Below, in pieces: positions 8,576 through 17,286 of a stretch of 64,000 nucleotides of DNA (position 1 is the stretch's first letter; each line of letters begins with the position of its first letter). The stretch is taken from positions 1,251,464 through 1,315,463 of the forward strand of contig NZ_KE136479.1 of the NCBI RefSeq assembly GCF_000407165.1, written 5' to 3'. This DNA comes from Enterococcus haemoperoxidus ATCC BAA-382 (GTDB taxonomy: Bacteria; Bacillota; Bacilli; Lactobacillales; Enterococcaceae). The translations under genes and the position numbers were made by a program. The notes beneath the pieces were generated by a model. The model did no database searches, was not told the origin of the DNA, and was given only the letters and a program-made list of their open reading frames with translations.

Positions 8576-8616
8576 GTCTGAAACAAAACAATTTATGTTT
8601 TGTACCAGACTCTTTT
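8576..8616 (+). terminator. GTCTG...CAGAC hairpin terminator
   Basis: GTCTGAAACAAAAC pairs with GTTTTGTACCAGAC (two mismatches), followed by TCTTTT. It resembles the hairpin at 19095-19142. Confidence 0.65.
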
Positions 8617-8643
8617 ACTATGTGATAAACAAAGGAGTTCACT

Positions 8644-9312
8644 ATGAAAAAGATAAGCATCGCAATCGATGGACCAGCGTCTTCTGGTAAAAGTACAGTT
8701 GCTAAGATTTTAGCAAAAAAATTAAATTATATTTATTGCGATACAGGAGCTATGTATCGGGCTTTGACCTACTTAGCAATTAAAAAAGGTATTGATTTTG
8801 AGAATGAACAAGGCTTAGTTGACTTGTGTCTTAACCACACTATTTCATTTAAACAGACTGAAAAAGAGCAGTTAGTTTTTGTTGATGGAAGCGAAGTAAC
8901 TGAAGAAATCAGACAACCTAATGTAACAAATGCTGTTTCGATTGTGGCAAAACATGGAGCGGTTCGACAAAAAATGGTAGAGCTTCAGCAAGAGATTGGA
9001 CGTTTAGGCGGTGTTGTCATGGATGGACGAGATATTGGAACAGCTGTGTTGCCTGATGCAGAAGTTAAAATCTTTTTGGTTGCTAGTGTGGAAGAACGCG
9101 CTGAAAGACGTTATAAAGAAAACCAAGAAAAAGGTATTACGACTGATTTTGATACGTTGAAAAAAGAAATCGAGCATCGGGATCATCTTGATTCAACAAG
9201 AGCAGTGTCTCCTTTAAAACAAGCAGTAGATGCAGTTAAAATTGACACAACTGGAATGAATATAGAAGAAGTGGTCAAAGAGATCGAAGAGATTATCATA
9301 GCTAAAAGTTAA
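8644..9312 (+). CDS. cmk: Cytidylate kinase
   Basis: 222 residues, phosphorylates CMP/dCMP using ATP. Walker A is [14 protein letters not shown] near the N-terminus, followed by [15 protein letters not shown], the family CMP-binding motif, and [28 protein letters not shown] forms the lid region. Length is normal. The RBS AAAGGAG precedes the ATG. Together with the following rpsA this gives the cmk-rpsA pairing common in bacteria, although a hairpin and 212 bases separate them. Confidence 0.97.
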   Translation: MKKISIAIDGPASSGKSTVAKILAKKLNYIYCDTGAMYRALTYLAIKKGIDFENEQGLVDLCLNHTISFKQTEKEQLVFVDGSEVTEEIRQPNVTNAVSIVAKHGAVRQKMVELQQEIGRLGGVVMDGRDIGTAVLPDAEVKIFLVASVEERAERRYKENQEKGITTDFDTLKKEIEHRDHLDSTRAVSPLKQAVDAVKIDTTGMNIEEVVKEIEEIIIAKS

Positions 9313-9341
9313 GGCTTCGTATTTTGTAATAAAATAGCTAG

Positions 9342-9378
9342 AAAGAAAGTATGACTGCGTAAAAGTTATACTTTCTTT
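9342..9378 (+). terminator. Hairpin after cmk
   Basis: Eleven-base perfect arms AAAGAAAGTAT/ATACTTTCTTT; only a weak T tract follows, so termination may be partial. Confidence 0.5.
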
Positions 9379-9524
9379 GTCCTAAAGCAAGAAAATTTCT
9401 TCTTATCTCAAATAAAAAAAAGAAAATGAGAGAAATCGCTTTATTTTTTCAGTAAAATCCCTTACTATTAAAGGAGTAGGTCAGTTTTTACGAATTTTTT
9501 GGTGGCATAGGAGGATAAGTATTC

Positions 9525-10736
9525 ATGACAGAAGACAAAAAAGTGGAAATCAGCAATGAAACAATGGAAGACGCAATGAACAGTTTTCAAGAAGTGAGTG
9601 TTGGCGACATCGTTAAAGGTGAAGTGCTGGCAGTCGAGGACAAACAAGTAATTGTTGGTATTGAAGGTGCCGGCGTTGAAGGCGTGGTACCAGCAAAAGA
9701 ATTATCTACGACACAAGTAGAGGATATCAATGAATTAGTAAGTGTTGGCGATATCTTAGATTTAGTTGTCATCACATCAATCGGCAAAGATAAAGAAAAT
9801 GGTAGTTATTTACTTTCTAAACGTCGTTTGGATGCTAAAAAAGTTTGGGAAGAAATCGAACAAGATTTTAAAGCAGGTAAAATTATCGAAGCTCCAGTTA
9901 CAAATGTTGTAAAAGGCGGTTTAGTGGTTGACGTTGGTGTTCGTGGATTTGTTCCAGCATCAATGGTAGAAGATCATTTTGTCGATGACTTTTCTGCATA
10001 TAAAGGCCAAACATTGACATTCAAAATCATTGAAATTGAGCCTTCAGAAAATCGTTTGATTTTATCTCACAAAGCGGTTGTTGCAGCAGAGAAAAATTCT
10101 AAGAAAAAAGATGTTTTGGCGACCCTTCATGATGGAGATATCGTTGAAGGTAAAGTGGCTCGTTTAACTGATTTTGGTGCGTTTATTGATTTAGGTGGTA
10201 TTGATGGATTAGTTCACGTTTCTGAAATTGCTCACCAACATGTTGCGAAACCAAGCGATGTGTTAACAGTAGGCGATAACGTAAAAGTTAAGATCCTTTC
10301 AATCAATCCAGAAGAAGAACGTGTGTCACTATCAATTAAAGAAACATTAGCTGGACCTTGGGAAGACATCGAAAACAAAGCAGCAGTTGGTTCAGTTCTT
10401 GATGGAACTGTTAAACGTTTGACTAGCTTTGGTGCATTTGTTGAAGTATTTCCTGGCGTTGAAGGATTAGTTCACATTTCTCAAATTTCACATAAACATA
10501 TTGCAACACCTCACGAAGTATTACAAGAAGGTGAAGCAGTTCAAGTGAAAGTATTGGAAGTTAATCCTGAAGAACACCGTATTGCATTAAGTATCAAAGC
10601 ATTAGAAGCAAAACCTGAATCTCAGGAAGAACCAAAAGATGTCCAAGAATATGAACTGCCAGAAGAAAATACTGGTTTCACAATGGGCGATATCCTAGGG
10701 GATGCTTTGAAATCACAAGATACCGATTCTGAATAA
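9525..10736 (+). CDS. rpsA: Ribosomal protein S1 (four-S1-domain form)
   Basis: 403 residues. Four S1 RNA-binding domains are readable: about 24-95 (VGDIVKGEVLAVEDK), 112-180 (APVTNVVKGGLVVDVGVRGF), 200-270 (GDIVEGKVARLTDFGAFIDL) and 285-355 (GSVLDGTVKRLTSFGAFVEV). The four-domain architecture is typical of Firmicutes and shorter than the six-domain E. coli S1. The acidic tail is also typical. It helps mRNA engagement by the 30S subunit. Start chosen after CATAGGAGGATAAGTATTC. Confidence 0.95.
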   Translation: MTEDKKVEISNETMEDAMNSFQEVSVGDIVKGEVLAVEDKQVIVGIEGAGVEGVVPAKELSTTQVEDINELVSVGDILDLVVITSIGKDKENGSYLLSKRRLDAKKVWEEIEQDFKAGKIIEAPVTNVVKGGLVVDVGVRGFVPASMVEDHFVDDFSAYKGQTLTFKIIEIEPSENRLILSHKAVVAAEKNSKKKDVLATLHDGDIVEGKVARLTDFGAFIDLGGIDGLVHVSEIAHQHVAKPSDVLTVGDNVKVKILSINPEEERVSLSIKETLAGPWEDIENKAAVGSVLDGTVKRLTSFGAFVEVFPGVEGLVHISQISHKHIATPHEVLQEGEAVQVKVLEVNPEEHRIALSIKALEAKPESQEEPKDVQEYELPEENTGFTMGDILGDALKSQDTDSE

Positions 10737-10748
10737 TTTTTCAATTCG

Positions 10749-10775
10749 AGCGGAGGGGAACCTTCGCTTTTTTTG
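10749..10775 (+). terminator. rpsA terminator
   Basis: AGCGGAGG/CCTTCGCT stem (one G-U), GGAA loop, then a T run. Confidence 0.88.
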
Positions 10776-10786
10776 TCTAAGAAACT

Positions 10787-10828
10787 AAAAATAGCATTAA
10801 CTAAAGTGTATTTAGTTAATGCTATTTT
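10787..10828 (-). terminator. Terminator of the AraC-type regulator gene
   Basis: Eighteen-base perfect inverted repeat with AAAATAGCATTAACTAAA as left arm; T-rich on the minus-strand exit side. May also act as a backup for rpsA. Confidence 0.8.
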
Positions 10829-10840
10829 GGGATTAGATCC

Positions 10841-11617
10841 TCAATTATAAATTACTCGTAAATCTGCGGGTGTATGTTCCCCGCGATATTGCTTACGGAA
10901 TTGGTGAGGAGATTGGCCTACTTTTTTCTTGAATAACTTGCTAAAGTAAGTAGAATCAATATAGCCAACGGTTCCAGAAATTTCTGTGATGGATTCTTCT
11001 GTTTTCATCAATAATTGTTTGGCTTTTTCTACGCGATAAGCAGTTAAGTAATCAATAAAGTTCATGCCAACGGCTTCTTTAAAAAAGCGACTGACATAAT
11101 GACGATTCAAGTGCATGATATCAGCTAAAGTAGTTAAGTTGATTTCTTCATTGTAGTGGTCATGAATGTAATCCAAAATAGTATTGATTTGTTCTTTTGC
11201 TAAAATAGTTGGTTTATTATTCAATACATCCATCAGAGAAACTTGGTTGAGTGATTTAACGCAGCGATCGATAGCAAATTTTAATTCATTAAAATCAACG
11301 GGTGTCAATAAGTAATCGATTACACCACATCGCAAGGCTTGATGAATACTTTCAAAATTATCTCGTTCAGTCAAAATAATCACTTTGATATTTGGAAGCT
11401 GTCGAACTATTTTGCGTTTAACAATAAAACCATCAATATCTAAATGGTCGATTGCTATCAAAAGAATTTCTGGAAGCAACTTTTCAGCAATTGTTAAAGC
11501 TTCTTGCTCCGTTTCAGCAGGAGGTAACACTTTTATATTCATAAATGAGTCGTTGATAGATTGTTGAAGTGTTCGTTGCTCTTTTACATCATTACTGACA
11601 ATCATTAATCGGCACAT
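10841..11617 (-). CDS. Response-regulator-like protein with AraC DNA-binding domain
   Basis: 258 residues. Residues 1-115 have a CheY-like receiver fold with a candidate phospho-acceptor Asp57 (LLIAIDHLD) and Thr83, but the usual acidic pair is SN (IVSND) and the invariant Lys of the K-P motif is Thr105 (YLLTPVD). Residues 145-245 form two AraC helix-turn-helix motifs (TTLADIMHLNRHYVSRFFKE and ITEISGTVGYIDSTYFSKLF). No histidine kinase gene is adjacent. It diverges from an aldehyde dehydrogenase gene and probably regulates it. The degenerate receiver suggests phosphorylation-independent control. Confidence 0.85.
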   Translation of the reverse strand: MCRLMIVSNDVKEQRTLQQSINDSFMNIKVLPPAETEQEALTIAEKLLPEILLIAIDHLDIDGFIVKRKIVRQLPNIKVIILTERDNFESIHQALRCGVIDYLLTPVDFNELKFAIDRCVKSLNQVSLMDVLNNKPTILAKEQINTILDYIHDHYNEEINLTTLADIMHLNRHYVSRFFKEAVGMNFIDYLTAYRVEKAKQLLMKTEESITEISGTVGYIDSTYFSKLFKKKVGQSPHQFRKQYRGEHTPADLRVIYN

Positions 11618-11656
11618 AAGTAAAACCCTCTTTTCTTTGATGAGATAATAGTTCTT

Positions 11657-11732
11657 TTGTTTGTGAAAATTTCTTTACTACTACATAATACCTTGAATAA
11701 ATTCAGCTTTCAAGTGCAATTGTTTGTGAAAA
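11657..11732. promoter_or_regulatory. Pair of 13-base direct repeats in the divergent intergenic region
   Basis: TTGTTTGTGAAAA occurs perfectly at 11657-11669 and 11720-11732, start-to-start distance 63 bases (six helical turns). It lies between the AraC-type regulator and the aldehyde dehydrogenase. The core TTGTGAA also resembles a Rex half-site. Candidate operator; inference. Confidence 0.5.
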
Positions 11733-11780
11733 AGATACACGAATAGGTTAATAATGTCCATAATCTTCTTAAAATATTCC

Positions 11781-11828
11781 CTAACAAATTGAAAAAAATA
11801 GATTAAAATCAATTTGTAAGCGTTTAAA
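11781..11828 (+). promoter_or_regulatory. Candidate promoter and cre site of the aldehyde dehydrogenase gene
   Basis: CTAACA and TAAAAT (11804-11809) at 17-base spacing, then TTGTAAGCGTTTAAA at 11814-11828, which matches the CcpA cre consensus WTGNAANCGNWNNCW at all but one fixed position. A cre just downstream of the -10 would repress in glucose. Confidence 0.5.
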
Positions 11829-11847
11829 AAAGAAGGAGTGTTCAAAT

Positions 11848-13188
11848 ATGACTGAAGTAATTAAAGTAAAAGAAATTGAAACATTAGTCGAAACCGCAAA
11901 GAAAGCTCAAGCAAAGTATGAAAATTATACGCAAGAGCAAGTAGATGCTATCGTAAAAAATGTATATCAAAAAACACTTGATAACGCAGAAAAATTAGCT
12001 ATTTCAGCAAATGAAGAAACTGGATTTGGAAAAGTTTCCGATAAAATAATCAAAAACACTTTTGCCAGTGAGCAAGTTTATGAAAGTATCAAAGATTTAC
12101 CGACTGTCGGCGTAATTAACCGTCGTAAAGAAGACAAAATTATAGAAATTGGTATTCCTTTAGGTGTTGTCGCAGGTCTGATTCCTTCAACAAATCCGAC
12201 CGCAACAGTGATCTTCAAATCGTTAATTGCGTTGAAAACTAGAAATGCAATCGTTTTTTCACCACATCCAAAGGCTTTAAAATCAATCTTAATGGCTGTT
12301 GAAATCATTGAAAAAGCAGCTGTTGAAGCTGGAGCGCCTGCTGGTTTGGTTCAAGTAATCCAAGAGCCAACATTAGATGCGACTAGTGCTTTGATGAAGC
12401 ATGCAGATGTATCACTGATTCTGGCGACGGGTGGTAAAGCAATGGTGCAAGCAGCCTACAGTTCTGGAAATCCAGCCATTGGGGTAGGTCCTGGAAATGT
12501 TCCTGTATTGATTGATGCAACTGCTGATATCCCACATGCAATTGATTGTGTTATCAGTAGTAAAACGTTTGATAACGGAATCATTTGTGCATCAGAGCAA
12601 GCGCTGGTTGTAGATAAGACAGTGAAAGAAGCAGTTATCGAGCAATTGAAAGCTAAAAAGGCTTATTTTATGAACGAAGAAGAATCAGCGAAAGTTAGTC
12701 AATTTATTTTGAGAGAAACAGGAACTTTGAATCCAGATATCGTTGGAAAAAGTGCTTCAGATGTTGCAAAATTAGTGGGTATCTCTGTTCCAGAAGAAAC
12801 GTCTATCTTAATTTCAGAGCAAACAGAAATCGGTCACCACAATCCTTATTCAAGAGAAAAATTAACACCGATTTTAGGATTATTTACAGTTGATTCCTTT
12901 GAAAATGGCGTAGAAACATGTAGAGCGTTACTTGCTAATGAGGGAACAGGTCACACTGCAGTGATTCATACAACAACGGATGCTAATGCAGAAATATTTG
13001 GCTTAGAAATGAGAGCATCGCGTATTTTAGTGAATACATTAGGAGCATTAGGAGCAATTGGTGCAACAACAAAATTAGCACCGTCAATGACGTTAGGTTG
13101 TGGTGCAATGGGCGGAAGCAGCACTACGGATAATGTAACAGCTCATCATTTAATGAATGTAAAACGCATCGCATATGGTGTTGAATAG
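11848..13188 (+). CDS. CoA-acylating (acetaldehyde-type) aldehyde dehydrogenase
   Basis: 446 residues homologous to the N-terminal half of AdhE and to EutE/PduP-like enzymes that interconvert an aldehyde plus CoA and acyl-CoA with NAD. The catalytic Cys is in FDNGIICASEQ; NAD-fold motifs include IPLGVVAGLIPSTNPTATVI and GVGPGNVPVLID. There is no iron alcohol dehydrogenase domain and no microcompartment targeting peptide is apparent. Single gene, divergent from an AraC-type regulator, with a cre candidate upstream. Substrate (acetaldehyde or a longer aldehyde) is not decided by sequence. Confidence 0.88.
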   Translation: MTEVIKVKEIETLVETAKKAQAKYENYTQEQVDAIVKNVYQKTLDNAEKLAISANEETGFGKVSDKIIKNTFASEQVYESIKDLPTVGVINRRKEDKIIEIGIPLGVVAGLIPSTNPTATVIFKSLIALKTRNAIVFSPHPKALKSILMAVEIIEKAAVEAGAPAGLVQVIQEPTLDATSALMKHADVSLILATGGKAMVQAAYSSGNPAIGVGPGNVPVLIDATADIPHAIDCVISSKTFDNGIICASEQALVVDKTVKEAVIEQLKAKKAYFMNEEESAKVSQFILRETGTLNPDIVGKSASDVAKLVGISVPEETSILISEQTEIGHHNPYSREKLTPILGLFTVDSFENGVETCRALLANEGTGHTAVIHTTTDANAEIFGLEMRASRILVNTLGALGAIGATTKLAPSMTLGCGAMGGSSTTDNVTAHHLMNVKRIAYGVE

Positions 13189-13208
13189 TAATAAATGATA
13201 AAATAGAA

Positions 13209-13256
13209 ATCCTGTAATTGCGAGTTAAGCTATTCTGCAATTACAGGATATTTTTT
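13209..13256 (+). terminator. Terminator of the aldehyde dehydrogenase gene
   Basis: Thirteen-base perfect arms ATCCTGTAATTGC/GCAATTACAGGAT followed by A and six T. Confidence 0.9.
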
Positions 13257-13295
13257 ATGTTCAGCGGTTTAATTCACTTATTTCACTAGTTTTTC

Positions 13296-13324
13296 TTGCA
13301 TCTTAGACAAGCTTTAGGTAAACT
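13296..13324 (+). promoter_or_regulatory. der promoter
   Basis: TTGCAT, 17-base spacer, TAAACT, about 37 bases before the ATG. Confidence 0.6.
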
Positions 13325-13360
13325 AGTAAAGATTGAAAACTTGTCAAGGAGGTAATTTGA

Positions 13361-14671
13361 ATGGCAAATCCAACAATTGCAATTGTCGGGCGCCCGAATG
13401 TAGGGAAATCGACGATTTTTAACCGTATAGCTGGTGAAAGAATTTCTATTGTAGAAGACACACCAGGTGTAACAAGAGACCGTATTTATGCCACAGGAGA
13501 GTGGCTAGGACGTGAGTTTAGCATTATTGATACAGGTGGTATCGATCTAAGTGACGAACCCTTTATGGATCAAATCAAGCATCAAGCTGAAATCGCTATT
13601 GAAGAAGCGGATGTCATTGTTTTTGTCGCAAGCGGCAGAGAAGGTGTGACAGATGCAGATGAACTAGTTGCGAGAATTTTATACCGCAGCAATAAACCAG
13701 TCATTTTGGCTGTAAATAAAGTTGATAACCCTGAAATGCGAAATGATATTTATGAGTTTTATTCTTTAGGTTTAGGGGATCCATTTCCTATTTCTGGAAG
13801 TCATGGTTTAGGTATTGGAGATGTTTTAGATGAAGCAGTCAAACATTTTTCAACTGAAATCGAAGAGGAAGATGAAGACACAATCAAATTTAGTTTGATT
13901 GGACGTCCGAATGTTGGTAAATCATCATTGATCAACGCGATTCTTGGTGAAGACCGTGTGATCGTTTCTGAAATTGAAGGAACAACCCGGGATGCGATCG
14001 ATACGCATTTTGAATCGGAAGATGGACAAAAATTCTTGATGATCGACACAGCAGGTATGCGTAAGCGCGGCAAAGTGTATGAATCGACTGAAAAATACAG
14101 CGTGATGCGTGCAATGCGTGCAATTGAGCGCTCAGACATTGTTTTAATGGTTTTGAACGCTGAAGAAGGTATTCGTGAACAAGATAAGAAAGTTGCTGGA
14201 TATGCTCATGAAGCAGGACGTGGCATTATTATCGTCGTGAATAAGTGGGATACTGTTGAAAAAGAAACGAATACGATGCGCGACTTTGAAGAAGAGATTC
14301 GTGAAGAATTTCGATACCTCGACTACGCACCGATCATCTTTGTTTCTGCACTTACGAAACAACGCTTAAACAAATTACCAGAATTGATTGAACTTGTTAG
14401 TATGAATCAAAATCTACGTATCCCATCTGCGTTGTTGAATGATGTAGTAATGGATGCCATCGCCATCAATCCGACCCCAACAGATAAAGGCAAACGATTG
14501 AAAGTCTTTTACGGCACACAAGTGGCAATCAAACCGCCAACATTTGTTATTTTTGTAAATGAAGAAGAATTAATGCACTTTTCTTATGCACGATTCCTAG
14601 AAAATCAAATTCGTAAAGCTTTTACATTTGAAGGAACACCAATCAAAATTATTCCAAGAAGGCGGAAGTAA
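13361..14671 (+). CDS. der: Ribosome-assembly GTPase Der (EngA)
   Basis: 436 residues with two consecutive GTPase domains, unique to Der, and a C-terminal KH-like domain. First P-loop [12 protein letters not shown] with DTPGVTRDR and NKVD; second P-loop [12 protein letters not shown] with [10 protein letters not shown] and NKWD. It binds the 50S subunit and is essential for its maturation. The C-terminus ends in the usual basic patch IIPRRRK. RBS CAAGGAGG is strong. Placement just before hup is common in Gram-positives. Confidence 0.98.
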   Translation: MANPTIAIVGRPNVGKSTIFNRIAGERISIVEDTPGVTRDRIYATGEWLGREFSIIDTGGIDLSDEPFMDQIKHQAEIAIEEADVIVFVASGREGVTDADELVARILYRSNKPVILAVNKVDNPEMRNDIYEFYSLGLGDPFPISGSHGLGIGDVLDEAVKHFSTEIEEEDEDTIKFSLIGRPNVGKSSLINAILGEDRVIVSEIEGTTRDAIDTHFESEDGQKFLMIDTAGMRKRGKVYESTEKYSVMRAMRAIERSDIVLMVLNAEEGIREQDKKVAGYAHEAGRGIIIVVNKWDTVEKETNTMRDFEEEIREEFRYLDYAPIIFVSALTKQRLNKLPELIELVSMNQNLRIPSALLNDVVMDAIAINPTPTDKGKRLKVFYGTQVAIKPPTFVIFVNEEELMHFSYARFLENQIRKAFTFEGTPIKIIPRRRK

Positions 14672-14842
14672 CGCATTTTACCACACTTTTTTCAATTGTA
14701 CAAATAAATTCATTGAGTTATAAAAAAAAATGATAGTTTTAGAAAAAACTGGTTAAAACGCATCAAAAACCTTGCTATTACAAGCTTCCTATGATATCGT
14801 GATAACAGAATATTGATCCAATTCAATATTTGTACGTCATTT

Positions 14843-14870
14843 TTGGACCACTCAAAAATAAACGTAAATT
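14843..14870 (+). promoter_or_regulatory. Candidate hup promoter
   Basis: TTGGAC and TAAATT with 16-base spacing, about 48 bases before the HU start. Upstream lies the perfect inverted repeat AATATTGA/TCAATATT. Confidence 0.45.
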
Positions 14871-14918
14871 AGATATCTTTTAGATATCCTATCCCTTGTG
14901 GAGGAGGTGAAATAATCC

Positions 14919-15194
14919 ATGGCAAATAAAGCAGAATTAATCGAAAACGTTGCATCTTCAACTGGTTTAACTAAAAAAGACGCAACTGCAGCAGTGGATG
15001 CTGTATTTTCAACAATCCAAGAATCTCTTGCTAAAGGTGAAAAAGTTCAATTAATCGGTTTTGGTAACTTTGAAGTTCGTGAACGTGCGGCTCGTAAAGG
15101 ACGTAACCCACAAACTGGTAAAGAAATTCAAATCGCTGCAAGCAAAGTACCTGCGTTCAAACCAGGTAAAGCGTTGAAAGATGCTGTTAAATAA
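14919..15194 (+). CDS. hup: DNA-binding protein HU
   Basis: 91 residues, the nucleoid-associated histone-like protein. [20 protein letters not shown] begins the helical dimerisation part; [20 protein letters not shown] is the DNA-binding arm with the Asn-Pro tip, and [13 protein letters not shown] ends it. Codon use is strongly biased as for a highly expressed gene. The RBS GGAGGAGGTG is near perfect. Monocistronic, with its own terminator. Confidence 0.98.
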   Translation: MANKAELIENVASSTGLTKKDATAAVDAVFSTIQESLAKGEKVQLIGFGNFEVRERAARKGRNPQTGKEIQIAASKVPAFKPGKALKDAVK

Positions 15195-15204
15195 GACAGT
15201 TCTT

Positions 15205-15236
15205 AGAACCCTTGATTATTCAAGGGTTCTTTCTTT
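15205..15236 (+). terminator. hup terminator
   Basis: AGAACCCTTGA/TCAAGGGTTCT perfect arms with a 4-base loop and T-rich tail. Confidence 0.9.
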
Positions 15237-15444
15237 ATATTCTAGAAATAGTAAAAGTAAAGAGATCAAAGTAGTTCAAATTATAGTTTGACTAAGGAAT
15301 AAAAATAGGACTTTTTGAATGTTGGAAGTTTTTTTTATCAATCGTACATTTTTCCATAGTTGTCAAAATAAGTCTAAAATACGCTTATTTAAAGTACTCA
15401 AATTAAAAACATAGTAAAAATTCATAAAATAGATTTGAAAAAAA

Positions 15445-15789
15445 GTGGAAGACACGATAATCTACTTCAAACAAAATCAAGAAAGTGGACATAACAATTA
15501 TTTCGTGTATCATAAAGTTATGGAAACTCACACAGGATTATTAACCCATATCAAGGTATTCAAAGAAAAGCCGTATGCTATAACTGGAATGTTAATTTGG
15601 GAAAATGATGTCTGTATTAATTGTGTCATCAAAAACAGACCGTTTGCCAGGTATGTACTATCGTTACCGATGCATCAATATGAAATTGAGGTAAAAGGAA
15701 ACTATAATAGTAGAGGGCAATTTGATGTAAAACATATGCGCATCGTTAACATAGATAGCTATATTGCTTTGATCGGAACACCTGAATGA
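15445..15789 (+). CDS. Small protein of unknown function, possibly OB-fold
   Basis: 114 residues if the GTG is used; an in-frame stop lies two codons upstream, so no earlier start exists, but the RBS is weak (GAAAAAAA). No family recognised. The segment from GMLIWENDVCINCVIKN through VKGNYNSRGQFDVKHMRI has the alternating pattern of a small beta-barrel such as an OB fold, which is inference only. It lies between HU and the AroB-like gene and ends in a terminator whose arm closely resembles the HU terminator. Confidence 0.6.
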   Translation: MEDTIIYFKQNQESGHNNYFVYHKVMETHTGLLTHIKVFKEKPYAITGMLIWENDVCINCVIKNRPFARYVLSLPMHQYEIEVKGNYNSRGQFDVKHMRIVNIDSYIALIGTPE

Positions 15790-15818
15790 AAGAACCCTCG
15801 ACTCGTCAAGGGTTCTTT
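15787..15818 (+). terminator. Terminator after the unknown small gene
   Basis: GAAAGAACCCT/AGGGTTCTTTC perfect arms; the AGGGTTCTTTC arm is shared with the hup terminator. Confidence 0.85.
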
Positions 15819-16236
15819 CGTTATTTCCTATAAAAAATTCAAAAAGCCAATCGTTCTGATTGGTTTTAAGGATATAGAATAATCAGCTATGTCTAAAAAC
15901 TAATTGTTTAACTATGAACATTGCAAAGTGCTAATTATCCAAATCAGACTGAATCACTATGTTTCTTCAAAACAGCAATCGTTTAAGAAGTGCGCTATTT
16001 TTCCTAAAAGTTAACTGTTTTTCGAAACAAGTTAAGTATAAAGTGCAATTAAGAATTTTATTCATAGATAAATAGAATATCTATATCAAAATAATGAATC
16101 AATAATGTCTGTTCTTTAAGAAATTCAAAAGAACAATCGTCCTCTAAAGAAGGATCGTGTGTTTTCAAAAATAAAAATCATCCCTCTTCCTGTTTTGCGA
16201 CAACTAATGGTAAAATGTAGAAGAGGGGTGTTATCG
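15819..16236. other. Gene-free A/T-rich stretch before the AroB-like gene
   Basis: About 400 bases without a convincing ORF. A small hairpin AAGCCAATC-GTTCT-GATTGGTTT lies near 15843-15867, and a TAAAAT box at 16211-16216 could be the -10 of the next gene. No known RNA family recognised. Confidence 0.4.
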
Positions 16237-17283
16237 ATGGAATTAGTATATACGAAAAATCAGCTGCAAACGACGATTATCTATGGTGAAACCTTTGCCT
16301 CACAGATTAAATCAGCTTCATTTGAGTCGAGACATCTTTTCTTGATCACTAATCAACGGTATTATGATTTATTTTCGGAAAAACTAATTCAGCTTTTTGA
16401 TGACAAACAGGAATTAGATTGGTATATTTGTAAGAATGACTCGCATTGTAATAACATGAACGAGTTGGAAAGCTTATTGGCATTTTTGGCAGATTTTGAT
16501 CAACAACAAAAATTTCTTTTTTTAGGCGTTGGAAATGAGGGTGTTGTTCAATTGACCAGTTTTCTGCACAAAACCTCTGTACTAACTTCGGATTGTTGGC
16601 TGTTGCCATTATCAATTCAATCACTAAGTAGAAGCTTGATTGATGAAGTTCAAATAGAATTGAAAAATCGTCCTGTTTTAAAGAGTTTGATGCTAGCAGA
16701 TAAGATACTCTATGATCGTACTTTAACAACGGATCATGGGGATGGAAAATTAGTTGATTTTCTTGTTTTTATTCGTTGTGGATTGGTTTGTAGTCATGAT
16801 TTTTTACGAATGCTGTTTAAAAACTATAGCGATGCAACAAGATTGAATCAACAATCTTTCAATGGTATGTTGGATGAAATGATTCGCTATTATGAAAAAG
16901 ATGGTCACATAATCGACCAATTTGGTCAACTGTTTGAACAAGGTTTTTTAGAAACAGCCAATGGTCATTTGTTGTCCAGTCATATGAAACGATTTTTAGG
17001 CTGCTTATTGCAGCTGCTTTGGTCCCAAGAGGTGAATCAATTTCCTTTTCATTATAAGAATTTTATAATATGGTTGATTCGTTTAGGTTTCCCTGTTGCG
17101 TTTCCTGAACAAATTTTAGTCAGTGATTACGTGGAAGGTGTTTTAAAATGTGTAGAACGTGGGGGGAGAGCTGCCCTTTTAAAAGAAGTAGGAGAGCTTG
17201 ATTCTATACAAAAACCTAACACAGAGGACTTATTAGTAACGGTAGAAAAATATAAAACTATTTTAAAAGAAATTAGAGGGTAA
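16237..17283 (+). CDS. Degenerate 3-dehydroquinate synthase (AroB) paralogue
   Basis: 348 residues from ATG 16237, chosen because GAGGGG lies eight bases upstream; an in-frame GTG at 16159 would add 26 unlikely residues. The protein can be laid end to end on AroB (27331-28392, 353 residues): LFLITNQRYYDLF matches the first strand, FLFLGVGNEGVVQLTSFL the GGGVVGDLAGFVA nucleotide loop, LLPLSIQSLSRSLI the VPTTLLAQVDSSIGG loop, and the CVERGGRAALL end the KTRGGKINIILL end. The metal and catalytic motifs are lost: REGIAEIIK becomes LVDFLVFIR and GHTIGH becomes HMKRFL. Probably non-enzymatic. Next gene starts 3 bases after its stop. Confidence 0.7.
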   Translation: MELVYTKNQLQTTIIYGETFASQIKSASFESRHLFLITNQRYYDLFSEKLIQLFDDKQELDWYICKNDSHCNNMNELESLLAFLADFDQQQKFLFLGVGNEGVVQLTSFLHKTSVLTSDCWLLPLSIQSLSRSLIDEVQIELKNRPVLKSLMLADKILYDRTLTTDHGDGKLVDFLVFIRCGLVCSHDFLRMLFKNYSDATRLNQQSFNGMLDEMIRYYEKDGHIIDQFGQLFEQGFLETANGHLLSSHMKRFLGCLLQLLWSQEVNQFPFHYKNFIIWLIRLGFPVAFPEQILVSDYVEGVLKCVERGGRAALLKEVGELDSIQKPNTEDLLVTVEKYKTILKEIRG

Positions 17284-17286
17284 AAG

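Noticed and set aside
16159-16236. GTG extension of the AroB-like protein
   Set aside because: No RBS before GTG 16159, while ATG 16237 has GAGGGG and the shorter N-terminus aligns with AroB.
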